Source: Nephromyces sp. MM_2019 (lineage: Eukaryota; Apicomplexa; Aconoidasida; Nephromycida). Taken from it: a stretch of 63,070 bases of DNA. Each line of letters begins with the position of its first letter. Within the stretch, counting starts at the first letter, position 1. The stretch spans positions 1,929 to 64,998 of the forward strand of contig JADHZB010001574.1 of the NCBI GenBank assembly GCA_015657535.1. Direction: 5' to 3'. Position numbers and translations under genes: made by a program. Shown here one piece after another: positions 24,521-35,039 of this stretch. The notes below the pieces were generated by a model that was not told where the DNA came from, did no database searches, and was given only the letters and a program-made list of their open reading frames with translations.

Positions 24521-25070
24521 AGCTGAAATTATCTTGTTTTTTTGGGTTTAAAATTGAAATATATTTTGAAACAATTGATAGTTAAACTCGAAACCTTCAG
24601 ACAAATTTGCACTTTTGACTGCCAGAAGTGTTTTATGATATTTTTACAGTGGATATGTTTCATTTTAATGAGAATATACATGATTAATTATTTCCTTTAC
24701 TTTTAATGCTTCATTCGTGCATTTGGTTTATATACCTTATTATGATAGGAGTAAAGAACGACATATATTGGTACAATTCAAATAAAATAATGAAATAGAT
24801 GCAGCTCCGAAGATGGAAGATAGGTGCTAGTATTTTGAGATCAAACCTAGATACTTGTAAAAACTTAAAATGGATAAAAGCTCGTGCGGGGTAATATGTC
24901 ACGCTTTTAGGTGCCGCTGATATGTGCTTAAGATGTGTAGTTGCTGGGCAGTTGAGTTTATGTTTGGAGAAAATGATTTAGTACAATGAGTTTTGTTTGT
25001 ATGCTTCATTTGCTAAAGCATGTTTACGGAAGGCTTCTTTAGCTGATAAGTTTAAAATTTTTTCCCGCAG
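24521..25070. other. A+T-rich stretch, possibly an intron
   Basis: No coding frame of note. It ends in a strong 3' splice site (AAATTTTTTCCCGCAG, 25055-25070). Confidence 0.4.
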
Positions 25071-25215
25071 GTGTCCCTATGTGACAAAAATTTTTAGAAG
25101 ACAGTTCCCCTATTATGAGTGTACGAAAACCCTTGATAGTAGTTTGTTCTATTGCAGAGGCATATATGGAATTTCAGATATTTTGGAGGGGCTGAAATTA
25201 AGAAGCTATTTTTAG
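25071..25215 (+). CDS. Possible terminal exon, unknown protein
   Basis: Directly after the acceptor CCCGCAG a phase-2 frame reads CPYVTKIFRRQFPYYECTKT and ends RGIYGISDILEGLKLRSYF before TAG at 25213-25215. The acceptor is one of the best in this part of the window, and the peptide is balanced in composition. It may belong with the 24.1 kb exon, but phases between them cannot be tied. No family recognised. Confidence 0.38.
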
Positions 25216-27139
25216 TCATTGACGATATTTAGACTTTTTTGCTTGTTTTCAACTGTCAAGCAAGTGTTAATAATTTTAGTCTATTTGGGCTTTTAAGACG
25301 TCCTTTTGTGGTATCCCCGCACAAATTTTTTGACCACATATTTTATCAAAATTTATCTACTTTTGCGTAAGTGTGTAACCGGATGTCATTTGAAGGTTTC
25401 TATATAAATTTTTTGCTATTTCCCTCTCGACCGTAAACTTGAAGTATACATCTTTTTGCTGCTGTCTTTCGGTATCAAAGCTAATGACGTGAAAATGTAA
25501 TGCTAAAGCAGGATCTATTTACATATGTATTAGCGTAGTTGTTAATGCTCAGAGGGGGCCGATTCTGTGTAAATGAAAAATTGCGTGATAATGAGTATGC
25601 TAACTGGCTTTGATGATTGCAACTATAGGAATAACACGCCACGGTCATCGACGCTTTAACAATGAGTTTGCACAGGTGTAACCCATTGGCCTATTTTACC
25701 GCGCTAACTATGGAAAGTAAAATCGGAAGTATGAGATATACTCCTTAGAATAACGACAACAATTTTATAGTAAGAAAGGAATCTGCAGCATATAACGACA
25801 TGTTCTCTCTGTTTATTCCTTCTACCCGGCGATTGTGCATATTTTCCCTTCACTACCTGTAGATGTGGACTATATTATAATGCTGAGCGGCCTGCTAGAG
25901 GTCAAGAAAATAATATATAGCGTGAGATGAAATTCTACTGGCTGAGACAGCTGGTGTAATTTTCAATTGTCTTTGGTATTTTGCGCTCTGAAGGGGAATG
26001 CATGGAAGCACAAAATCGCTTATTTGACCAACTGTACGAGATACATAACACGGACTGTATGAAAAAGCAGGAGGATTGCAGATAATTTTAGAGGGTTTAA
26101 AGTGACCGGATTACAAGGAGGGTGTGAAATTAACACCTGCCGGCTAGTGCGAGTTTTAGCATAGGAAAATGGGATGCCATGCCCGATATGCTTTTTCTCA
26201 CCGTTCGTAAGTGCACTGAGAATATAGTACCTCTTTGCAATTATCTAGCACAACTTAAAGTTTCCGCGCTTTATGTACCGCAGTAATCAATTAATTTGCT
26301 TTTGCTCTTATCTTTTTCGGTACAACGTGCTATGCGTCGCAATTCGTTGGATCTTCTCGCGGGCATGATGCTGAGGACATTCTTCCGCGCAGAGTAGTTA
26401 CGGTTCCAATTGCGGTTCTGCTGTACCGGTTGCCGGCTTGCTCTCTCTCACATAAATCATAGAATTTGTAACGCAGACACGTGGATCACATAAAGGGTTT
26501 ATCCTGGCATATAGAGTAAGTTTGCGTAGCGCAAAAAATGCAGATCTCTTTAGTATTTTCATGCATGGCTGTAGCTCTGTTTCCATATCCACTATCTATG
26601 GCATATAATCCTGTTTTCACTCGAATTGATGCTTTAATAAGTCTTGTAGACGGAACTTTTTGGCTGCGCTAATATTAGCAAAGCTAAAATATGAACCTAA
26701 CACTGCATGCATAGCAGCCTGCAGCTGGTCCTTTCCGCGTTGCTATTTTATCTGAATGCAAAATTTTTTTTTAAGGCTTTTCATCGTGCTTTATGCTAAT
26801 TGTAAGCTCGCTCTATAAACTTGAAGGATATATTAGTCAACGTGTGTGCCTTCGACCGTGGCCGCAGCATTGACTCGCATTTAATATGATCCACTTCCTG
26901 TTCATATAATGCAGCTTCGCCGTGTCTCTATTATGTTTGTAATTAATTGAATTTACCACTACCTTTGCGCTTGTTTCTAACTTTTTACCAATTTAATCAA
27001 CTAAGTATTGCACACCACGCGATAACATCAGCTAAACATGGGTAATTATACTCCCGATGCTTCAATGTATAATATCACAATCTCCTAAGCTGCTTGCATG
27101 GTTGAGAATCCGCTAGTTAGCCGCCATTTCCTTAATTGT
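25216..27139. other. Spacer with one coding-like minus island
   Basis: Between a plus-strand and a minus-strand gene. A minus frame at 26398-26592 (MKILKRSAFFALRKLTLYAR, then CDPRVCVTNSMIYVRES) looks protein-like and ends just before a second open minus frame (CPQHHAREKIQRIATHSTL). The two are in different frames and too close for a normal intron, so they may be decayed coding sequence or chance. Confidence 0.35.
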
Positions 27140-30100
27140 CTATTCATCCTGATGCCCCTGCAAAAAATGAGTTGCCCTTGTCTCAATGTAGGCTTCCTTC
27201 TCCTCTGTCTTCTGTTCATTGTTGTCATTTGGCCATAAGGAGAACTGCTCTTCACCCATCTTCTCTTTTTTTTTAGGTATTCTATATAAGAAGATGGTGA
27301 TGGAATTTTTTTTCTATTTCTTAAATTTGGTATGTATATGTCCTTACAGTCATACAGCAGATAGGTTACTATAGCCAAAAATATAGGTAGCACGTTAAGC
27401 AGCAAAGCAAAGCAATGCTAATGTTATGCCAAGTTGCGACACATTATTCGCCGTCGCCCTCCATATGGAGCGCATGGAGATTTTGCATACACTTCAAGCA
27501 TTAGATGAGTGTGGAAAAAGTCTATCTGTACTTCAAACTTTCAACATGAGCACAGCAACTCTTCAATTCAAGAAGGAAACCTGTTAGGATATTGAATGGC
27601 TACCCCATGACAATAAAAAGTTCAGCCTAAAGTAATCGTAAGTGGGATAGCCTCCTATTATAAACCAGTGATGATCCTCAGTTCTTTGCTTTGAAGTATC
27701 ACAGGTGGAAGCCGCGAGAAAACATGCATTGATCTTTATCTCATACTATTCGCAGTATTGAAAAGTATTCATTTTCTATTTAGTGCGCGCAAAGATTTTT
27801 TCGCTATGATATATTTCTCCCGCGATTCACTTTTAACACCAAAATCATTGTTTATGTGTTATGCCATATTTTGTCCCACCAAGCTTTGCAATTTGCCTTG
27901 CCTGAAGTATCTTCGGTACGTTAGCACTCCCGCTCCTGTCCCAATCGCAGCTACGAAAGCCGCCACTGTGATAGCTATAACACTTGTGCTAGCTGAGGTC
28001 CACACAGAACATTAAAAGAAGGGTGTCATTTTGTACAAAGAGATGGAATACCACTGGCTACCGACAAAAAGAAGCTTACCACCTCCAGATTCAGATATCA
28101 ATTCTTTCGTTTTATCCCTGTCATTCTTTTTTTGAGTCTCAACTTTCTTTTTCTCAACTTTGGGGACCCTTGCTTTGGAAAAAAAAATGACGAAGCTAGA
28201 TTTTTTTATAAATAATTGGAGAAGCAGGTAGAATGAAAGCATTGCAGGAATAAAAATGCAAGGAGGCAGCTATACCAGGTAGGTAGTACGTACCATATAA
28301 GGCGGTAGAGCAAAACCGTACGTCAGGGAAAATATGCTACATATTCCTAAAATGGCAGCTTCACTGCTGAAGCAATTAATAAATCTTTTTGCGGAAAGCG
28401 GGTGCTGGCGACACACAATATAACCCACTGGAGTGGTTTTTGCATGAGTGTGCATTCAAAATTACTAATTTGTTACATGCTAAAATATGGAAATAATCTA
28501 GAACCTCGGAACATCCTTCCATATAGTGGTGTACTTATGGTATAGATACTGGATACCTATGTCGGTAGGTCATTAGCACGCAACCACGATAGCATGAACA
28601 TTAAGAGGATGGTAGTTTAAGCATATTTTTGAAGGACATAAACCTGTGAGTTAGGCTAAACAGCCTTAAGCATTTTCACAAAATTAGCGCTTGTATAATC
28701 GGTATCAAGAACTGGGATTCCTTGGTTGGCAAGGGCTAGTTTTAAAATTTTTACCCATGAAAAACCGTCCTCACATAATATGACCTGTATAAGCGAGGCT
28801 AGCGACACTGAAGAGCAAATGACGGTGTTGAGATAATGAGGTTCTCTTCGTTTCATCCTTCACTTGTCATTTTAAAAACTTACCGCAGCAGTGTATATCA
28901 CTTGATCGCTTCATTAGAACATCGGTGCAAGGTATGGCTTCCTGCGCTGTGTTGGAATTCTCGCATTCCAAATAGTGCCGGCAGCATTGCTCTTGGCATA
29001 AGTAGGCATAGCGCTCTGGTGTGCTCTTACATTCTTCCCTAAGCTGGAGCTGATCCAGACCTCGATGTGATACATAATGAGTGTCGCAATGAGCTAATCC
29101 CAATTGGCCGATTACCTTGCATGAAACGGCCCGGCCTGTATCGGTATCCTCGGAGCCGGCGCTATCAGTCCCGGGGATGATTTTGATGGGGGCGATGGTG
29201 ACGGAGGTGGAAGATGCGGGCTCCGCCGCGTTGATGTTTCGAACTTTGATTTCCCTGGCAAGATTGATATCTATGCCCCCCAACGAGGTGAAAGCGAATG
29301 CCTTGGTAGCTTCAGGGACAATATATAAACAACTGGGCTTCGAATACAATAAATTACATTTCCCTTGGTTGGATCCTCTAGGGCCTTCCTCCCAGTTTGC
29401 CCAGTTGGCGCTCTGGGATGTGGATTTGTGGCCGATTGAGTCGAAACTGTTTTCAAAGAGAATCTGTCCACATTTCTCAGGAGTAGTGAAAGATCCTACA
29501 CTGTTGATATCATTAGGTTTAGAGCATGTCCCTGTATTTGAACTGTAGTTTCCGAAAAGCTGCCCCTTTAATGGGTACTGAGCTGTGTGAGCAAAAAAGG
29601 ATCTTACCAGAATACAAAGTAAGCGGTCTATGATATTTTTCGAGTTAAGTGTTAAACATACAAAGCTTTTTTATGATGCCCTTTAGCTGTGTGATCCAAC
29701 AAATATGTGGCGCCTTTATGGGTGTTGGGACGTACTGCTTAATGGAAATTCGGTAATGAGATAAGTGTAAGAAAGGATACAATACCTTTGTGAATTCTAA
29801 TCGATCAAAAGCATGTGCAGGCACTGAAGAAATATAAAAATTGTATAGGGTCCACCATAAATAAAGCGGAACCCCAGCTCTCTCTGTAGGTAAAAATATT
29901 GAGTATTTAATAGCAAACCTCGCGCGAAAAGCTATCGTTGAAGTACAGCTGGCCTCATCTAAAAAGGAATTATCACATGTGCTGGTTTTTCAACGTTTTG
30001 CTATTCCACCCCATATTGTCTGAATCCATCGTGGCGAACTTAACAGGTGGCTTAGTAAAATATATCCCCGTCGCTCTACTTTGGAAACAATGGCTTTACT

Positions 30101-31994
30101 CTATGTTTTCTTGAACGAGCAACTTTCAGTTAATCATATATGTTTAACCGCCACTGATTGCTCCTTGCATGCATACATGTTGGCCTCTTTTTGCTTCATT
30201 GATAATTTTATTGCCGTGATAAAGTCGAGTAATATCTTTGCGTATATACAATTTTTTGGAGCTTGAAACGTGGCATTGGCGTTTTTTGTGATTATGGAGT
30301 AATTTTTTTCGTAGAGGTCAAGCAGCATGAATGTCGGTTAAATTTTCGGCCGTACTTATCGAAGTGTATGCTGCCCCTCCCTAGGTGAACTTACGGCATT
30401 TATTTTCCCAATCTGGCCTAATAAATGCGCTCATGTATGCCCACTGCGACATAGCTGCTGTCTTTTTTGGCCGCACACAGTTTGAAATTCGTCCACCACT
30501 TCCCGATGGTGGACCACAGGTGGTGCTTCTTAGTTGGGTATGCCAGCCAAGTACTACGCATTCTGTTGTCTCGCTGTTATACATTACTGGGAGGTTTCGG
30601 AAACATTCTTTGCTTTTTTTGCTTTGAAACCAGCAGTCGTTCAAGCATCTTGACAATGTACTGCAGCTTAAAGGGTCTTGCACTTTTTCAGGTTCTTTCA
30701 TAGATGCCCTCTCCAACCTCCCGTTGTTTTGTGCGCCGGGTCTGCTATAGATATTCATAACATCTCCTCCAGCATGTCCATGAAAGGAAAAACCTTCATT
30801 ATATCCCGCCATGGGCGTAGCTAATGTAAAAAAATGATCACAGGCTGCACTGTATGTGCTGTCGCGTTTCATTCGGTCATATATGCTCTTATTAGGAGGG
30901 CATTTACTAGCAGTGACGTGGTACATTGCAAATCCGGATTCAGAGAGGGGTAGCTCAACTTTGTTTAAACGAATCGGAAAAATCTCAGCACGTATCTCTT
31001 TTTTCCATCGATGATCATCCTCATCTTGATTGCCTTCTGCAGCAAAACTTATGAACTTTCCCCAAACAGGGCAGGTACCGCTGGCAATTTGCTTTGAATC
31101 CTCCCCCGTAGTGATACGCTGCGGTGTATATTCTACTTGTGCAGGTATTTTCGGGCAAGCTTCAGGAAACGTTTCGTTTGTGGCACTAAGAGCCACCTTT
31201 ACTCCAGATGGGCCATCTGGGGCGCAGATGCAGTTTCGAGCGGCATTAGTTATTCGCGTTGATATTTGTTTAAGTTAGGACAGGAATTGAATTTTTGGTT
31301 TATTCTTTCGCGTCACATGCACTTGTGCAACTGAATGGCTTTGGTTTCGTTGATTTTACTTGCTGCCAATGATAATTTCTTGGGCGTTCTACCGCTGTTT
31401 ATATTAAGGGCATTTACATATTTTTTAGCAGAAACTAAATTACAAGGTGTATTTTTGTGGGTAACCATAGAAGCGCTTAGATATTTCAGAAGATTGTATT
31501 TTCTCTTTGATTTACAACTCGAATCATATTTTTTTCCGAAAAAAATATGTATTCCGTGCTGTTTGTGTTAGTGTCTGGCACCATCTACCCATTGTGACCG
31601 TCAAGTTTTTTCGGTGCTCAAGTTGGGTGAAGCGGTTATGACGCTTAGAAAAAAAATTATAAGAAATGTAAGAATAATGTGTATCGTTTAAATGGCTTTA
31701 TTATTGGTATTTTTAGCAACTTTTTTGACTATCCGCAGAATCTTTCTTTATGCAGCAGCTGAAGCTAGATTATCCAATATTTCTTTGATGCAAAATTTTA
31801 TATATGGAATGGCTTACGGTCGTTCCATCGGTAGTCTCCCGCGCCATATGATCCTGTTGGGCTCCATGATGCAATTCGATGATTTTCGTGAACATCAAAG
31901 ATCATCATGGCATCGCTGTGAGGATTTTCTTGACCGTTTGCTACCGTCAATAAGCTTCGAGGCATTGATGGCCACAAGCAAGCTATTCTTAATA
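27140..31994 (-). CDS. AMA1-family invasion protein (type I membrane protein; 5' end unresolved)
   Basis: AMA1 is a micronemal surface protein that docks with RON2 at the moving junction of invading zoites. Minus-strand exons: 31994-31818 (1/1), 31216-30395 (1/1), 29582-28884 (1/1), 28807-28755 (1/0), 28172-28080 (1/1), 27992 onward, and a tail exon 27281-27140. Landmarks: HGPSGVKVAL (compare HGSGVxVDLG), SGTCPVWGKFISF, LPVMYNSETTECVVLGWH, NCVRPKK...WAYMSAFIRPDWENKCPQY (domain I); FTTPEKCGQILFEN and GKCNLLYSKPSCLYI (domain II); a Cys-dense region (CQEQCCRHYLEC) for domain III; a juxtamembrane KKK region; a TM helix rich in small residues (VIAITVAAFVAAIGTGAGVL) followed by RRYFRQGK; and a tail with FSLWP, like the FW-containing AMA1 tails. 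The joins 28755 to 28172 and TM to tail are unresolved. The TM exon can also stop at 27859 (TAA). The signal-peptide exon must lie above 31994. Confidence 0.87.
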
Positions 31995-33689
31995 CTGCAT
32001 GTATGAGAGCTATGTGAAATTTTTTTGTTTCGCGAATATCTTGCATTGGATTAATTGGATGATTATGCCTCATTTTTGGGGATTTCCTAAATAGCGCTGC
32101 GTTGTGCGATAGTCTGGAACAGTTGATGAGTAAAACCTTTATTAAGATATTCGCATAGCATGCATCACTCGTTATAGCTTCAGGAGAAGTTTTTCACTTA
32201 TTTTGCTCAAGTTTAAACTTGAAGGGTAGCTATTTTTATTCATTTAAGAAATTGATTGCTTTTTCTTCTCGCACTTGTTAAAGAAGATGTCATTTGTGCT
32301 AGTGGATGCGCTAGTGGCAAGCCAGCTAATGTACAGTATCTTTTTTGCGACGTATTCGATGAATTGCAGATAACGCATTACTGAACGCTGCATTCAGTGG
32401 ATGTATAGAACTTATAGTACTGAGATAGTGTTCTAAGCAAATAAACGCGCTTTTGACCCTTATATTTTTGCTTTCGGATGACTTTCTGCTGGCCGGTATT
32501 GAATTCAGCCTTTTCTGGTTGCTAATAATAAGACATCAGATGGCCCTGCAAACTCTCAGCATTGGGTTTTTTTATTTCAGGGTTTTGAAATATTACCTGG
32601 AAGCCTGAAGTAGACCGGAAAGGCTTTTTGGAGCCAAATCTTCGGCGGCTAATCTTTAAGTTCAAAAAAGTTATAAACCACTCAATGCAGGTTTTCCAAT
32701 ATATTTTAAGACTTAGCATGACTCAAAGAGTCATTATTATAAAGCTATATATCGTGCATCAAAGGAGTAAGTTCACAACCTGAGAAGGTTACCATGTGCT
32801 GCACCGGTATCATTTCCTTGTATTTGATACGCTGATATCACGGATTCCTGCTACTATCACTTAACGGGCTAATATTGTATGTACTTCACATGCGTCTCGA
32901 CCTGTTTGTGGACTTCTTGATTGACCAATTATTTCATTTTTACTACTGAACTTTCAAGCTAGCTTATCTGTGTGCTGTTTCGTAAATTTCTTAAATGCTC
33001 TTGGGTGTTTAAAATTTTTTCGCATCAGTCACTACGGAAATTCAAGAATTCAAGACCTCTGTACTTCACGCGTGTTTCAATGGATAAACACATGGCTCTA
33101 CCATCTGGTTAATTGCTTACAAATTATTTCTCATACTTCTATCCGAAAGGAGTTTCATGGAGGCGCTTGCAACATGGTATATGAATGATATATGCGGGTA
33201 ATTATTATCCTCTGCTATTTTCAAATAATTGCTAGTCGTTGACTCATTTGCTGCTGTCCACGTTGGATGTGTATATGTCACATATTTTTTCATAAGCCGT
33301 TATGATGGCCTCACTTTTGAATCATATTTCAGACGAGCAATTGCATTTGAATCATTATGGGATGCCTGATGCTACTACGTTTGTTTGAAAAGATATCTTG
33401 TAGATATTTCATGGGAATCTTCACTTGCGGGCTACTAAGTTTACTAATATACAGCCGGGTAGCGCAATGTACTTGAAAGCATTCCCTGAGGGAAAGCACG
33501 ACACAAGCAAGCTTACGATAAGAATTCCAAGATTGTGCAAGAACGTTCACCTTGCGCTCACAGCTAATATGGAGTTACCTTGATGCTCTGGAGATTTGAA
33601 GGTAACCGAGTTCTTCAGGATATGCAGCGCGTCTATACCCCTTAAAGCAACATATTCTTTTCGTTTGATGAGAAAGATGTCATCACTAC
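31995..33689. other. Upstream of AMA1-like exons; candidate 5' exons
   Basis: Expected to hold the AMA1 5' region. Candidates on the minus strand: an ATG frame from 32719 ending in CAG|GTAATA (MLSLKIYWKTCIEWF...), and a short open stretch near 33510-33544 (VNVLAQSWNSY) ending C|GTAAGC, whose phase 1 fits the exon at 31994. Neither is conserved enough to claim. Confidence 0.3.
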
Positions 33690-33848
33690 CGAAGCCCTAT
33701 GCCTTGCACTCATTTTAACTGTAACTTTGTTTTTGCCAATAACTGCATAAGGTACGCTTGGGACTAAACGTGTTTGTAGGCTTGTGAAGAACTTGCGCAT
33801 TCTACGAAGCATGGCTGTCAAGACTACTACCAAAAACTCAGTTAGCAT
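33690..33848 (-). CDS. Candidate signal-peptide exon, possibly of the AMA1-like gene
   Basis: ATG at 33848 opens MLTEFLVVVLTAMLRRMRKF and 53 codons later reaches a possible donor, TCG|GTAGTG. The N-terminus has the form of a signal peptide, and the position, 1.9 kb upstream of the first AMA1-like exon on the same strand, fits a missing first exon. The donor is weak and the join to 31994 would need an intermediate exon (0 to 1 phase). Could be unrelated. Confidence 0.25.
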
Positions 33849-34643
33849 TCTTCTAGGGAATACTTGATCACATAGGGGTTAAGATGATAGGCATCTTTTA
33901 TTGCACAGTAACTCATGGGACGTCTGTGGTTGAATATCCAATGTGCTGCCCACGTGTAATTTCCAAGAATACCATAAAGGCACTCGCAACTACAAAAATA
34001 AGTATTTGCTTAGCGCTGCTTTGATCCCATTTACAACCTCCAATGATAAAAACATCACCCTTAGCATATCCAAAATTTTCCGCTGTTTATAAAATTTCGT
34101 AAGGCATGCTTACGAGGAAACAACGAATGCATTACCATTTTGTAACCATTTTTTATATCGTAGAGAATTTATTATTGCCATTTATAACACAGCGGAAACA
34201 CAAGGTTCAGAAACACCTGGTTAATGCTGCTGCTATTACTATTGTACCTTAAATTTCATGGGTAAGCCGTAGGCTGCCTCAAAACCTTCATTGCAGTGGA
34301 CTATAGTACGGGCCCTCCCTCCTCAGCATAACAAATAGTGAGTTCAGATAGGAGAATGACGCTATAAGGTGGCATCCTCGCGACCAAAAGTGCCACTACC
34401 GCCACGCTATGATGAATGAAGGCAAGGGCGAACCCCGGTGCTAGGGAATCGTGTTGCGGAGTACTGCAGCCTCAGGCTGCTGGAGGCAATTCTCATTCAG
34501 GAAGAGGGCCATAATGTGCGAAGGTGGCTTTTGACGTAGCGTGAAATGCAGGGCGCTGCATAAGAAACATTTGGCAGTAGCTTCTGCTTACATGCTGATA
34601 ATTTTGAACTGGTTCATTGCGGCGCGCTAATAAGGCGGGCAGG
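33849..34643. other. No gene recognised
   Basis: Mixed-composition DNA, somewhat G+C-rich near 34.3-34.6 kb. No splice-flanked or conserved frame seen. Confidence 0.4.
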
Positions 34644-35039
34644 CTACGTGATGCCCACTACGCTAGGCGTGAGGTGGCATTTGCAAGGGTGGTTGGGACA
34701 GCGGAAAGCTAAGCCATACCAGTCAGTAAATGAGCTATGAGAACTAACAGGGCTTGGAGGAAGTACGAAGTATTTTGATAGAAAAACTAGTGAGTGCATG
34801 AAATAACATTGGGCAAGATATAAAAGAGTCACGAGCGTTGCACGCATTGCCGCAGCGGCTCCGGTATTTCTATCTCCACGCCTCCACGCACCTTCGTACT
34901 CATTAGAGACGCGCAACCCCAATCTAATGAAGTCTGCTTTCACTTTTCTGGGCAGACGCCCTTCGTTCAGCTCACGGATCCTGTAAAATTTAACAATATC
35001 TGTGGAATTGCCTATCATACACATTTGCATGTTTTTCAT
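34644..35039 (-). CDS. Possible coding exon, unknown
   Basis: A 131-codon minus frame from an ATG at 35039 to TAG at 34644. An internal AG (TTTTACAG|G) could be the true exon start, after which it reads RIRELNEGRLPRKVKADFIR and RRGDRNTGAAAAMRATLVTL. It is visibly G+C-richer than its surroundings, and codon use is varied. Length is close to what chance can give here, and no family is recognised. Confidence 0.33.
   Translation of the reverse strand: MKNMQMCMIGNSTDIVKFYRIRELNEGRLPRKVKADFIRLGLRVSNEYEGAWRRGDRNTGAAAAMRATLVTLLYLAQCYFMHSLVFLSKYFVLPPSPVSSHSSFTDWYGLAFRCPNHPCKCHLTPSVVGIT

Noticed and set aside
27356..27417. Hydrophobic minus-strand segment (LLNVLPIFLAIVTYLL) that would splice in phase to the AMA1 tail exon
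   Set aside because: The better transmembrane exon is at 27992 onward, with small-residue content and basic stop-transfer residues. A second helix would break type I topology. Kept only as an alternative.
29117..29548. 143-codon plus-strand frame
   Set aside because: Lies exactly opposite the AMA1-like domain II/III exon, which has conserved motifs and splice sites. It is a shadow.
31030..31278. 82-codon plus-strand frame opposite AMA1 domain I
   Set aside because: Opposite the conserved minus-strand CPVWGK region; no splice or start support.
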